A stretch of 64,000 bases of DNA from an uncultured Desulfobacter sp. (GTDB taxonomy: Bacteria > Desulfobacterota > Desulfobacteria > Desulfobacterales > Desulfobacteraceae), in assembly GCF_963666675.1 (NCBI RefSeq), contig NZ_OY762929.1, forward strand, positions 5,304,001-5,368,000. The letters run 5' to 3'. This document shows, piece after piece, positions 26,615 through 35,487 of this stretch. The notes beneath the pieces were generated by a model that was not told where the DNA came from, searched no databases, and saw only the letters and a list, made by a program, of their open reading frames with translations. Each line of letters begins with the position of its first letter. The stretch's first letter is position 1. A program made the position numbers and the translations under genes.

Positions 26615-27664
26615 ATGGTACAAACGCTTCACTCACCCAACACTCCGTATCCATCCATGGCATTTTTGTTTGATGCCCTGGTTGCCCCCGTAAACTTAGC
26701 AGTTCTGGAGACGGCCGTTGAACTTGATATGGGGCACATTTTAAACAGCACCGCCAACGTAGATGACATCGCAAAAAAGCTGGGGATACAGACCGACACC
26801 ACCGGCCTCATCCATTTCCTGGATGCCATGGTCGCAATGGGATTGGCGAATAAGGAAAACAACACATACAGCAACACGGATTTAGGAACCCATTTCCTTG
26901 ACAAAGAGAGCCCGGTTTTTGTGGGCGATTATATCCAAAGCATGAAGATTCTGGTGCAAAAGAATCTGGCCGGTATGGCAGGAATCATAAAAACCGGGCC
27001 GCCGAAGGTATCCCAAGAAGACTCCTGGCAAAGCGAATCCCGGTGGGAACAAGCCGTGGCGCATCTGGCCATTGGCCAGCGTGCCGGCATGGCGGCCATC
27101 TATGCGGATCTGGTTCAGGAATTGCCGGAGTTCGAAGGCGTCAAAAAAATCCTTGACCTGGGCGGTGGACCCGGGCTCATCGGGGCAGAAATCCTTGGCC
27201 GTCTTCCCGGGGCAAAGGGCGTGCTCCTGGAGTTGCCGGCCATCATCCCCCTGGCCAGACAGGAACTTAAAGAACAAGGGGCGGCCGAGCGGATTTCCTT
27301 TATTGCAGGCGACTATAATGAAGTGGATTTAGGCCACGGCTATGACCTGATCTGGGCCAGCCATAACCTCTATTTTGTAAAAAACAGACCCTCTTTTTTC
27401 CGGCGCATCAAAAATGCTTTGGCAGACAACGGTGTCTTTGTCTGCGTGCACGAAGGATTGACCCATGAGCAGACTGCACCGGCAAGTATTGTCTTGATGC
27501 GGCTTTCCAGTGCCCTGGAAAAGGAAGGGCAATATCTTTCCTTTGAGAAGGGAGAGATCTCTGCCTGCCTTAAACAAGCAGAATTTGGCAAAGTTGATTC
27601 AAGAATGATTGAGTTGCCCACAGGAGAGTCGGAACTGGTGATAGCCAGGGTAAAGGGCGTTTGA
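26615..27664 (+). CDS. SAM-dependent O-methyltransferase-type protein
   Basis: A 349-residue class I methyltransferase with an N-terminal winged-helix dimerisation domain (residues ~15-100, including VLETAVELDMGHILNS and a predicted helix-turn-helix) and a SAM-binding domain with motif I LDLGGGPG near residue 185 and DLIWASHNLYF further on. It resembles acetylserotonin/hydroxyindole O-methyltransferase-like bacterial enzymes. GGAG lies 14 bases upstream, somewhat far. The substrate is unknown. Placement between a PchR-like regulator and a TonB receptor suggests it modifies a metal-binding or metal-carrying small molecule, but that is inference. Confidence 0.8.
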   Translation: MVQTLHSPNTPYPSMAFLFDALVAPVNLAVLETAVELDMGHILNSTANVDDIAKKLGIQTDTTGLIHFLDAMVAMGLANKENNTYSNTDLGTHFLDKESPVFVGDYIQSMKILVQKNLAGMAGIIKTGPPKVSQEDSWQSESRWEQAVAHLAIGQRAGMAAIYADLVQELPEFEGVKKILDLGGGPGLIGAEILGRLPGAKGVLLELPAIIPLARQELKEQGAAERISFIAGDYNEVDLGHGYDLIWASHNLYFVKNRPSFFRRIKNALADNGVFVCVHEGLTHEQTAPASIVLMRLSSALEKEGQYLSFEKGEISACLKQAEFGKVDSRMIELPTGESELVIARVKGV

Positions 27665-27762
27665 TTGCTGGGCATTAAATCACACCCCATTGCAAAAAAA
27701 CAAACGAAAATCACAACACGGGTGGCAGTAAAATAGAACAATTTTATACAGAGAGTAAAAAC

Positions 27763-29787
27763 ATGCGAAATCAAGCAAAAAAAAGGTCCTTGCAACCCAT
27801 CAGGACAACATTTGCTATCTATACCATTGTAATAATCTGCCTTTTCTGCCGAGCGGTATGGGCAGAAACTAACAACGCTGACATACCAACCGCTCAAGTT
27901 GGCGACATAACGGTGACCGCCACCAAATTCACCACACAGTTGGATAAAATACCGACCAATATCAGCCTTATTTCCCGGGAAGAACTGGATAAATTTCCAG
28001 GGCATTACAATGCCATCACCGTGCTTGAGGCGGCAAACATTCCGGGACTGTTTTTTTCCAACAACGTGTTTGGCGGCGGAAGCGCGAGCACCTCGATAAG
28101 CACCAGGGGCAGCGAGGTCTCAAGTTGGGGAATGAAGGTAATGATCAATGGTATCGAGCTGAACCGGGGAAATGGGAACATATCGGCCGGCCGCATGGCC
28201 GTACATGACATAGAGCGCATTGAAATCACCAAAACACCCTCAGCCGAGTATGGGGACCAGGCCACGGGCGGTGTGATCAATATCATTACCCGGGCGGCAG
28301 ACAAACCTGTGGAAGGCAAGGCAGGAATCGCCTTTACAAGCCTTGGCGGCGGTAACGGCTACAGCGTGATCAATGGAACCCGGGACCAATGGGAATACTA
28401 CATTGATGCGTCGGCACAACGTGAAGATACCTACCAGGACAAAGGTTTCCAGGATGGTAACAACGTTTATACCAGGGTGGGCTATGCACTCAACAACGGT
28501 GCACAATTGACCTTCCACGGATCTTATAATGACACCAAAGGGCTTTATGCCGCCGGCCTGACCAGGGATCAATTTAATGAAGACTCATCCCAAAATCCCA
28601 ATACCGGGGCTGATTATGACTATGAATCAGAAGATATTCTAGGGGCCATGGTCTATAAACAACAGTTGGGGCGCCATGAACTCATGGCGAAAATGGAAGT
28701 TCAGACCTGTGATTACCAGCTGTACTGGGGTCATTTAACCCACATGGATTCCTTACAGGCACATCCGGAAGTGAATGTGACCTTTAGCAATGACATTTCG
28801 GACATGGCAAACAAATTGGTAATCGGCGGAGAGTACCGCTATCATGATTACGATGTGAACAGGTATACGGCATCAAGCTTTCATGACGTAACAGCCATCA
28901 ATCAGGATTTCACCAGAAAGGATATCAGTTATGCAGGATATGTACAGGACGAGTTGCAGGTAACCGACGCATTGACGGTTACTGCCGGGCTCCGCTATGA
29001 CTTTTTTGATCTGGAACAAAACGCCCACATTATGGGCAGCGATTCCTGGGATCAAGAAACAGGAGATATAAGCCCCAAACTTGGTTTTACATATCAATTT
29101 TGCGATGAGCTCAACCTGTTTGCAGGGTATAACAGCGGCATTAAAAGTCCGGTCAGGTTGCCGGTATATTATACAAACGGCCAATTGGAACCGGAAAAGC
29201 TTCGGGCATTTGAATTAGGTATCCGGGGTAATGTCGCCGGTTGGTTTAACTACAACATGGCCCTTTTCCGGCAAACCGTAAAAGATAAATTTGTTTTACC
29301 CAGCGCTGACTGGACGGCGCAATACGAAAACGCAGGGGAAACCAGTTCCAAGGGCATTGAAATCGGGGCCGGGGCAAAACTGCCCCATGGGTTTTATACC
29401 TCCGCCAATTTTACATACCAGGACGCCAAATTTGAAGAATTTGTCAGCATGGGGGTAGACTATTCCGGAAATAAACTGACCGGTGTACCGGATATAATCT
29501 TTGCCTTTACACTGGGCTACCGGAATCAAATCCTGGGTGATTTTTCTCTGAATCCTGTGTACATGGGCAGGCGGTATTTCAACTACGCCAACACCAATGA
29601 AGAAGACGGTTATTGGGTATTAAACGCCAGGTATTTAAAAAAAATCGGGCGGCTTGAACTTTACCTTACGGCAAACAACCTGTTCGATAAAAGCGCTGTC
29701 GGAGACGGCAGCGGTAATCCCGGCAGTGAATCCCTGTATCCCATATCGGGATTCAACACGGTCATCGGAATGAATGTAGCCTTCTAA
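27763..29787 (+). CDS. TonB-dependent outer-membrane receptor
   Basis: A 674-residue receptor. A signal peptide ends near RAVWA. A TonB-box-like DITVTAT follows, then the plug domain (residues ~50-165, ending ATGGVINIITR) and a beta-barrel that ends with the typical terminal Phe. It would import a metal chelate, cobamide or other scarce ligand across the outer membrane with TonB energy. The stop codon TAA is also the first base triplet of structured repeat copy D. Belongs to the run 26615-30548, which is probably one transcription unit under the AraC-type regulator. Confidence 0.92.
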   Translation: MRNQAKKRSLQPIRTTFAIYTIVIICLFCRAVWAETNNADIPTAQVGDITVTATKFTTQLDKIPTNISLISREELDKFPGHYNAITVLEAANIPGLFFSNNVFGGGSASTSISTRGSEVSSWGMKVMINGIELNRGNGNISAGRMAVHDIERIEITKTPSAEYGDQATGGVINIITRAADKPVEGKAGIAFTSLGGGNGYSVINGTRDQWEYYIDASAQREDTYQDKGFQDGNNVYTRVGYALNNGAQLTFHGSYNDTKGLYAAGLTRDQFNEDSSQNPNTGADYDYESEDILGAMVYKQQLGRHELMAKMEVQTCDYQLYWGHLTHMDSLQAHPEVNVTFSNDISDMANKLVIGGEYRYHDYDVNRYTASSFHDVTAINQDFTRKDISYAGYVQDELQVTDALTVTAGLRYDFFDLEQNAHIMGSDSWDQETGDISPKLGFTYQFCDELNLFAGYNSGIKSPVRLPVYYTNGQLEPEKLRAFELGIRGNVAGWFNYNMALFRQTVKDKFVLPSADWTAQYENAGETSSKGIEIGAGAKLPHGFYTSANFTYQDAKFEEFVSMGVDYSGNKLTGVPDIIFAFTLGYRNQILGDFSLNPVYMGRRYFNYANTNEEDGYWVLNARYLKKIGRLELYLTANNLFDKSAVGDGSGNPGSESLYPISGFNTVIGMNVAF

Positions 29788-29879
29788 CGGCCATAGGCCG
29801 ACCTGGTCTATCAGGGCCCAGGCTTCGGCCCTCAACAAAGTTTGGAAGATCTGAGTAACTCACCCAGACTTTCTTATAA
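29785..29879 (+). repeat. Structured ~95-bp repeat, copy D
   Basis: Starts at the TAA stop codon of the TonB receptor and runs to TATAA before the ZinT-like gene. It has CGGCC-ATA-GGCCG, CCTGG/CCAGG, the conserved CAACAAAG, and a last stem AAAGTTTGG/CCAGACTTT with one G-T pair. Sequence differs from A-C mainly within stems while pairing is kept. It lies inside the putative operon, 28 bp before the next start codon. Confidence 0.75.
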
Positions 29880-29906
29880 AATTCTCAATTTCAAAAGGAA
29901 GCCATT

Positions 29907-30548
29907 ATGACACATTTAAAACGGGCAAAGAAAAAAGCGTGGTTCACGATTATTACAATTGGTCTTAGTATTTTTCTGACAACACTGATACAAGCAGAAA
30001 CTGCAGACGATACCTTCAATGACTGGCAGGGCGAATACCTCAGCAGAGAGTTTGCCAATGAACGGCCCGAAATGGATGAGGCGTATCAAAAAGTAGCGAT
30101 AGAGGCAAAAAAATTGGGGAAAACGTATACCGTGGAACAAATAAAGGAAATTTTCACGAGAATGATGCACACACAATTCCAGCGTATTTCCCTGCACGGG
30201 GACACCATCTGCTTTTACGATAAAAAAGAACCTATGGCAAAACTTCAGTATAGAGCGGTGGGCACGATTCCTGATACCTATAAAGACAATGACTTGGAGT
30301 GGTATGCATTTGAAGCCGTGAATGAGACGGCAGGGACTTGTAAATACAAGTATATCATAATGCTCAAAATACATCACCACCAGAACGGCCAGCCCCATTT
30401 TCATCTCAGATACGGCAGCAAGGGGTTTGAAACGCTGACCGGGAAGGATATGGAAAACTGGTGGCCCACTATCGTCAAAACAGACTTTGACATAAATGCC
30501 TATGTCAAAAAAATGAATGCAAAGATAATGGCCAAGGTGCTTCCATGA
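29907..30548 (+). CDS. ZinT/YodA-family metal-binding periplasmic protein
   Basis: A 213-residue protein with a signal peptide (cleavage near IQAET) and a ZinT lipocalin-like domain: FNDWQGEYLS at the start, KYKYIIMLKIHHHQ with a His triplet, and QPHFHLRYGS and MENWWPTIV near the end, which align with the zinc-ligand histidines of E. coli ZinT. ZinT proteins bind zinc, cadmium or mercury in the periplasm. AAAAGGAAG precedes the ATG. Repeat copy D separates it from the TonB receptor. The context strengthens the idea that this locus handles a transition metal. Confidence 0.8.
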   Translation: MTHLKRAKKKAWFTIITIGLSIFLTTLIQAETADDTFNDWQGEYLSREFANERPEMDEAYQKVAIEAKKLGKTYTVEQIKEIFTRMMHTQFQRISLHGDTICFYDKKEPMAKLQYRAVGTIPDTYKDNDLEWYAFEAVNETAGTCKYKYIIMLKIHHHQNGQPHFHLRYGSKGFETLTGKDMENWWPTIVKTDFDINAYVKKMNAKIMAKVLP

Positions 30549-30602
30549 ATCAGCCCGATATCCATATCAAGGAAGGCAACATAGTCTGTCCCGGCCTTTG
30601 AG

Positions 30603-31391
30603 TTACAGCCGGATCATTTCACCGGGTTTGTCCGGGCCGGCAACATGCAGGGTCGTGGCTAAGGGATCAAGATTTTTGGCCATCTCTGTGGATGCTTTTT
30701 CAGGACAATTGTTTTCTTCGCTTAGATGGGCAAGCACCACATGGGCAAGATCCTCGTGGGCCACCTGGGCCACAAGGTCCCTTGCTTCCTGGTTGGAGAT
30801 ATGGCCTTTTCGCGACTGAATCCGCTGTTTTAAATACCAGGGATAGGGACCTGCCATGAGCATTTCCGGATCATGGTTGGCTTCAATATACAAGGCATTG
30901 GCGCAGCTTAAATGGGTTCTCACAAGATTTGTGACCACCCCGAGGTCCGTGGCAATGCCGATTTTTTTTCCATGGTGTTGCAAGGTAAGGCCTGCAGGAT
31001 CGCAGGCATCGTGGCTGATGGCAAAGGGATTGACCCCCAGGGAACCGATCTCAAAGGCCGACCCGCATTCAAAAAAATTGAGGCGCTCAATTTTACCCAG
31101 GCCCTTGCAGGCCTTAAAGGTATCGGCGGTTACATAGACAGGGATATTGAACCTGCGGCTCAATATCCCTGCCCCTTTGACGTGATCGGTGTGTTCGTGG
31201 GTGATGATGATGGCTTTCAGTTCATCCGGCGTCCGGCCGACGGCGGCCAGCCGACGCTGAACTTCTATGCCCGAAAGCCCGGCATCAACAAGTACGGCAG
31301 TATCCGGTGTGGATACGAATACGGCATTCCCCTTGCTGCCGCTGGCAAGGGGACATAGACAGAATGAATTATTTTCCGGCTTCTTCAGCAT
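30603..31391 (-). CDS. MBL-fold hydrolase of the WalJ/YycJ type
   Basis: A 262-residue metallo-beta-lactamase-fold protein. CPLASGSKGNAVFV opens the fold, as in YycJ, and the metal-binding THEHTDHVKG and further HDA and AHLSEEN motifs are intact. YycJ relatives are exonuclease-like enzymes linked to DNA repair; the activity here is inferred. The ATG at 31391 is preferred because the family normally begins a few residues before SGSKGN; an in-frame GTG at 31433 would add 14 residues. Either start lies inside the 3' end of pnp, so the two are translationally coupled. Confidence 0.85.
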   Translation of the reverse strand: MLKKPENNSFCLCPLASGSKGNAVFVSTPDTAVLVDAGLSGIEVQRRLAAVGRTPDELKAIIITHEHTDHVKGAGILSRRFNIPVYVTADTFKACKGLGKIERLNFFECGSAFEIGSLGVNPFAISHDACDPAGLTLQHHGKKIGIATDLGVVTNLVRTHLSCANALYIEANHDPEMLMAGPYPWYLKQRIQSRKGHISNQEARDLVAQVAHEDLAHVVLAHLSEENNCPEKASTEMAKNLDPLATTLHVAGPDKPGEMIRL

Positions 31392-33471
31392 CTTTTTTAG
31401 CGGCTTTATAAGAAAGCTTGATTTTTCCGTCACGGGTGATATCCAGCACCTTGACCTTGATCACTTCGCCCTCTTTAACCACATCGGTGACTTTCTTAAC
31501 CCGGTAGTCTGCCAGTTCCGAAATGTGCACCAGCCCATCCGTACCGGACTTGATGTTTACAAATGCACCAAAGTCGGTGATTTTGACCACGGCCCCTTCG
31601 TAGATGGCACCGATCTCCGGATCCATGGCGATATCCTTAACCATGGCAACGGCCTTGGCGGAATCGTCTTCATTTTCAGCGGCAATTTTTACAATGCCGT
31701 CATCATCCACCTCAATGGTGGTGTTGGTGTCGGCCTGCAGGGCCCGAATCACCTTGCCGCCCGGGCCGATAATATCCCGGATCTTATCCTTGTTGATCTG
31801 AACGGATACGATTTTGGGCGCATGGGGAGAGATCTCGGTCCTTGCCTGATCCAGGGTATCGAGCATTTTCTGCAGAATGTGCAGACGGCCGCCGTTGGCC
31901 TGGTTCAAAGCATTTTCCATGATCTCTTTGGACAACTCTTTGATCTTGATGTCCATCTGCAGGGCAGTAATACCCTCTTTGGTGCCGGCAACCTTGAAGT
32001 CCATGTCCCCGAAGTGATCCTCGTCCCCAAGAATATCGGACAGCACAACCGTGTTGTTTTCATCGGATACCAGACCCATGGCAATACCGGATACCGGGGC
32101 TTTAATGGGTACACCGCCGTCCATCAGCGCCAGACAACCGGAACATACGGTACCCATGGAAGAGGAGCCGTTGGATTCCATAACTTCGCCCACCAGGCGG
32201 ATGGTGTATTCAAACTCATCATGGGGGGGAATCACACGGCTCAATGCCCTGTGGGCCAGATTGCCATGACCGATGTCCCGGCGGGAAGGTCCGCCCGGAC
32301 GTTTCACCTCACCGACTGAATAGGGAGGAAAATTATAATGGAGCATAAAGGCCCGGGTCTCATTATTTGATTCCAGGGTCTCCAGACGCTGCTCGTCCAA
32401 CCCGGAACCCAATGTCAGTACGCCTATAACCTGTGTTTCACCACGGGTGAACAACGCAGAACCATGGGGACGGGGCAGACAACCCACATCGCAGGTGATC
32501 TGGCGAATCTCATCAAAGGCGCGACCGTCAATGCGTTTGTTTTCCTTGAGAACAATATCCCTGGACACTTTTTTAACGGTTTTACCGAAAACTTCCTTGA
32601 TCTCTTTAATCTGTTCCGGATACTCGGATTCAAACTGGGCAACCGCTTCCTCCTTGAGTGCGCGCAGGGCATCCTGGCGCTCAAGTTTGGTTTTAATCTG
32701 AACCTTCTCATGAATCTTGTCCCAGGCCCACTCCTGGACCTTGGCCGCCAGATCCTCATCCTTTTTAGGAGGAATGAACTCGCGTTTGGCCTTCCCTACA
32801 GCGCTTTTTAACTCTTCTTGCAGGGCAATGGCAGGCTGCATGGCTTCATGGCCAAAGAAAATGGCATCGAGCATATCCTTTTCAGATACGATGTCCGCGC
32901 CGCCTTCCACCATGACCACACCGGTTTTGGAACCGGCCACGGTCAGATCAATGTCACTTTGCGCCATCTGTGCAGGCGTGGGGTTGGCGATAAACTGTCC
33001 GTTGACCCGGCCGACCTTAATACCGGCAATGGGACCGTCAAAGGGAATGTCTGAAATTTCAAGGGCAGCAGACGCCCCGATCATCGCAAGAATACCCGGT
33101 TCGCACATTTTATCCGTGGACATGACGGTGGCGATCACCTGGGTTTCAAAATTATATCCATCTTCGAACAAAGGACGAATGGGCCGGTCAATAAGCCGGG
33201 CATTCAAGGTCTCATGCTCCGAAGGTCTGCCGATTTCCCGTCTGAAATAGTTCCCCGGAATTCTGCCGGCCGCATAAATTTTTTCCTGGTATTCAACGGA
33301 CAAGGGCAGAAAGCTGATCTCCTCTTTGGGGTCCTTGGCGGCCACTGCCGTTACAAGCACAACGGTTTCACCATACTGTACCATCACGGACCCGGAGGCC
33401 TGTTTGGCAATTTTTCCCGTACTGATAATTAATTCTTTGCCGCCGATATCGGCTGAAACAACTTTTTCCAT
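31369..33471 (-). CDS. pnp: Polyribonucleotide nucleotidyltransferase
   Basis: A 700-residue PNPase, the phosphorolytic 3'-to-5' exoribonuclease. Two RNase PH domains (residues ~1-230 and ~300-540), a KH domain with IIGPGGKVIR and a C-terminal S1 domain with DFGAFVNIKSGTDGLVHIS are all present. AGGAG precedes the ATG. It follows rpsO as in many bacteria. The 5' leader has a small inverted repeat (ATCAAAC at 33554, GTTTGAT at 33583) that could be a processing site. Confidence 0.97.
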   Translation of the reverse strand: MEKVVSADIGGKELIISTGKIAKQASGSVMVQYGETVVLVTAVAAKDPKEEISFLPLSVEYQEKIYAAGRIPGNYFRREIGRPSEHETLNARLIDRPIRPLFEDGYNFETQVIATVMSTDKMCEPGILAMIGASAALEISDIPFDGPIAGIKVGRVNGQFIANPTPAQMAQSDIDLTVAGSKTGVVMVEGGADIVSEKDMLDAIFFGHEAMQPAIALQEELKSAVGKAKREFIPPKKDEDLAAKVQEWAWDKIHEKVQIKTKLERQDALRALKEEAVAQFESEYPEQIKEIKEVFGKTVKKVSRDIVLKENKRIDGRAFDEIRQITCDVGCLPRPHGSALFTRGETQVIGVLTLGSGLDEQRLETLESNNETRAFMLHYNFPPYSVGEVKRPGGPSRRDIGHGNLAHRALSRVIPPHDEFEYTIRLVGEVMESNGSSSMGTVCSGCLALMDGGVPIKAPVSGIAMGLVSDENNTVVLSDILGDEDHFGDMDFKVAGTKEGITALQMDIKIKELSKEIMENALNQANGGRLHILQKMLDTLDQARTEISPHAPKIVSVQINKDKIRDIIGPGGKVIRALQADTNTTIEVDDDGIVKIAAENEDDSAKAVAMVKDIAMDPEIGAIYEGAVVKITDFGAFVNIKSGTDGLVHISELADYRVKKVTDVVKEGEVIKVKVLDITRDGKIKLSYKAAKKDAEEAGK

Positions 33472-33649
33472 AATTTCTCCTAATAAACTTAAAATAGATC
33501 GGGCGGCATAAGGTAGGAAAAGGGCTTACATATAATAAACCCGCATGTTTACCATCAAACACGTCATTGCCTGCCAAGGTTGGTTTGATAGCAAAGATGC
33601 GAACTTATATAAAAGCCGTTCCCGTCTTGTACCGCCCTGCTGAAAATAA

Positions 33650-33688
33650 AAACCGGTTTTTGACCCAAAGCGCATCAAAAACCGGTTT
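33650..33688 (-). terminator. Rho-independent terminator after rpsO
   Basis: On the minus strand, AAACCGGTTTTTGA pairs perfectly with TCAAAAACCGGTTT and is followed by TTATTTT. It lies 12 bp after the rpsO stop and would terminate or attenuate transcription before pnp. Confidence 0.85.
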
Positions 33689-33700
33689 AGGAAGATCATC

Positions 33701-33970
33701 TTATCTTCTGAGTCCGAGCTTCTCAATCAATGAACGATATCTGTTAATATCTTTTTTCTTGAGATAGTCCAGAAGGCTTCTGCGCCGGCCGACCAGGATC
33801 AAAAGCCCACGTCTTGAATGGTGGTCTTTTTTATGGGTCTTTAAATGGTCGGTCAGGTAACTGATTCTGTGGGTTAAAATGGCCACCTGAACTTCAGGTG
33901 AACCGGTGTCGGACTCATGGAGCTTGAATTTTTCAATCATCTCCTCTTTGTTTTCTGCAAGTAGTACCAC
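33701..33970 (-). CDS. rpsO: 30S ribosomal protein S15
   Basis: An 89-residue S15, full length, with the conserved HESDTGSPEVQVA and LKTHKKDHHSRRGLL segments. The start is GTG at 33970 with AAGGAG 8 bases upstream; the second codon is GTA. It binds 16S rRNA in the small-subunit central domain and usually represses its own translation. It lies between truB and pnp, with a terminator directly after it. Confidence 0.97.
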   Translation of the reverse strand: MVLLAENKEEMIEKFKLHESDTGSPEVQVAILTHRISYLTDHLKTHKKDHHSRRGLLILVGRRRSLLDYLKKKDINRYRSLIEKLGLRR

Positions 33971-34120
33971 TGTAACACTCCTTTATTTGGAATACATTAA
34001 AATTTCGATGTCATGCAGATGCAAGCCGTTCACGCGAATTGTCTTTTATCCAATATTCCATTCAGAAAAAAACAAATGAACAGCCCGGACATCGAAAAGG
34101 TAGCCTGGTATTTTTACCAG

Positions 34121-35074
34121 CTAACCGTTAAAAACGCAACAATATTTATATGTTTCCCCGGATTTATCCGGCTTTACGATGGCCAGCAGATTATCCTCGG
34201 GATCCACCACCCGGACATCCGAAACCGCGTTTTGGGGTTCACCATTATCACCGGCAGAACCCAGGGCTTCGGGTACGGGAATGTCTTGAACATACAGGGG
34301 TTGACCATGCTTGACTTTACCGGCGGTTTGACTGTCGGCAATGATGGACGGCAAGAACGCCAGACACCGGGACATGGATATGAACCGGGCCGCTATGTCC
34401 AAAGGCGACATCTTTTCAAGGCTGTCAAGGCCCACAGCATCTTCCATGTTAAACCGGCCAGACCGGGTCCGATGCAATGCGGACAAATGGGCGCCGCACC
34501 CCAGCGCTGCCCCGATATCATGGGCAAGACTGCGAATATAGGTGCCTCCCGAACATGTCACGGGCATATCAAACACCGGGTGGCCGTTCGTTTCCGTGCG
34601 AAAACCTTCCATGGCAATGGCCATGATCTCAATGGGCCTGGGCGGTTTTTGGATCATCTCTCCCTGGCGGGCCAGCTTATACAGGGGCTGGCCGTTGTGC
34701 TTCAGGGCGGAATAAGCCGGCGCCACCTGCTCCTGGGACCCCAAAAATCCTGAGACCACATCGTTGACTTGATTGGCTTCAAGGGCGGCAAGCTGCTCAA
34801 CAGGTGCCGTGTGTGTAACCGTACCGGTACAGTCATAGGTATCGGTTTCAATGCCAAGGGTAACCTGGGCATGGTAGCCCTTAACGCCTTTTAAAAAATA
34901 CTTTGAAATCCGGGTAGCCTGGCCCACGGCAATGGGCAGCACCCCTGTGGCAAAGGGGTCCAGGGTACCTGTATGCCCGATTTTTTTTACCTTGAGCAGA
35001 TGCTTGAGCCGACCGACCACCCTTGCCGAAGAGAGACCTTCGGGTTTATCAACAACAAGAATGCCGCTTTTCAT
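34121..35074 (-). CDS. truB: tRNA pseudouridine-55 synthase
   Basis: A 317-residue TruB that makes pseudouridine 55 in the tRNA T-loop. GHTGTLDPFATGVLP holds the catalytic Asp, and RSLAHDIG and AYSALKHNG are typical. The C-terminal PUA-like region is present (VRVVDPEDNLLAI). The start overlaps the rbfA stop by four bases (ATGA). Length is normal. Confidence 0.96.
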   Translation of the reverse strand: MKSGILVVDKPEGLSSARVVGRLKHLLKVKKIGHTGTLDPFATGVLPIAVGQATRISKYFLKGVKGYHAQVTLGIETDTYDCTGTVTHTAPVEQLAALEANQVNDVVSGFLGSQEQVAPAYSALKHNGQPLYKLARQGEMIQKPPRPIEIMAIAMEGFRTETNGHPVFDMPVTCSGGTYIRSLAHDIGAALGCGAHLSALHRTRSGRFNMEDAVGLDSLEKMSPLDIAARFISMSRCLAFLPSIIADSQTAGKVKHGQPLYVQDIPVPEALGSAGDNGEPQNAVSDVRVVDPEDNLLAIVKPDKSGETYKYCCVFNG

Positions 35075-35475
35075 TCAACAGAATCACCGGAAGGCCCATC
35101 CGGAACATCTCCCTCCGGGTCCCGGTCTTCACCCTTGGGTGCGGCATCAATCAAGGCATCCAGACGGGCCGCCTCATCAAAGGAATCATCATGGATGAAA
35201 CGCAATTCGGGCATTAGTCTCAGGCCCAGTTTCGGGGCAATGTTTTTTTTGATAAACCCCTTTGATTTCTGGAAGCCTTCCATGGCCTCGCGGACTCTTT
35301 TTTTCCCCCCGAACACGGTGACATAGACATAGGCCAGGGTCAGATCCGGAGACATTCTTACACCGGAAATCGTTGCCATCTCCATCCTGGGGTCCTGCAT
35401 CTTTTTGGACAAAAGCTCTGTTATGGCCTGCTGGATCTTTATGGAGACCCGCTCGGCGCGTGCATAGGGTTTCAT
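35071..35475 (-). CDS. rbfA: 30S ribosome-binding factor A
   Basis: A 134-residue KH-like protein needed for late 16S rRNA maturation. RVSIKIQQAITELLSKKMQDP and LRLMPELRFIHDDS are characteristic. The C-terminus is extended by a short acidic, Gly/Pro-rich tail. It lies 12 bp after infB and overlaps truB, the conserved order. Confidence 0.95.
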   Translation of the reverse strand: MKPYARAERVSIKIQQAITELLSKKMQDPRMEMATISGVRMSPDLTLAYVYVTVFGGKKRVREAMEGFQKSKGFIKKNIAPKLGLRLMPELRFIHDDSFDEAARLDALIDAAPKGEDRDPEGDVPDGPSGDSVE

Positions 35476-35487
35476 AAATTTATCCTG

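Noticed and set aside
30545..30601. An 18-codon frame after the ZinT-like gene
   Set aside because: Too short and between convergent genes, with no supporting signal.
31267..32319. A 350-codon open frame antisense to pnp
   Set aside because: Lies fully opposite an unmistakable PNPase gene and has no recognisable motif.
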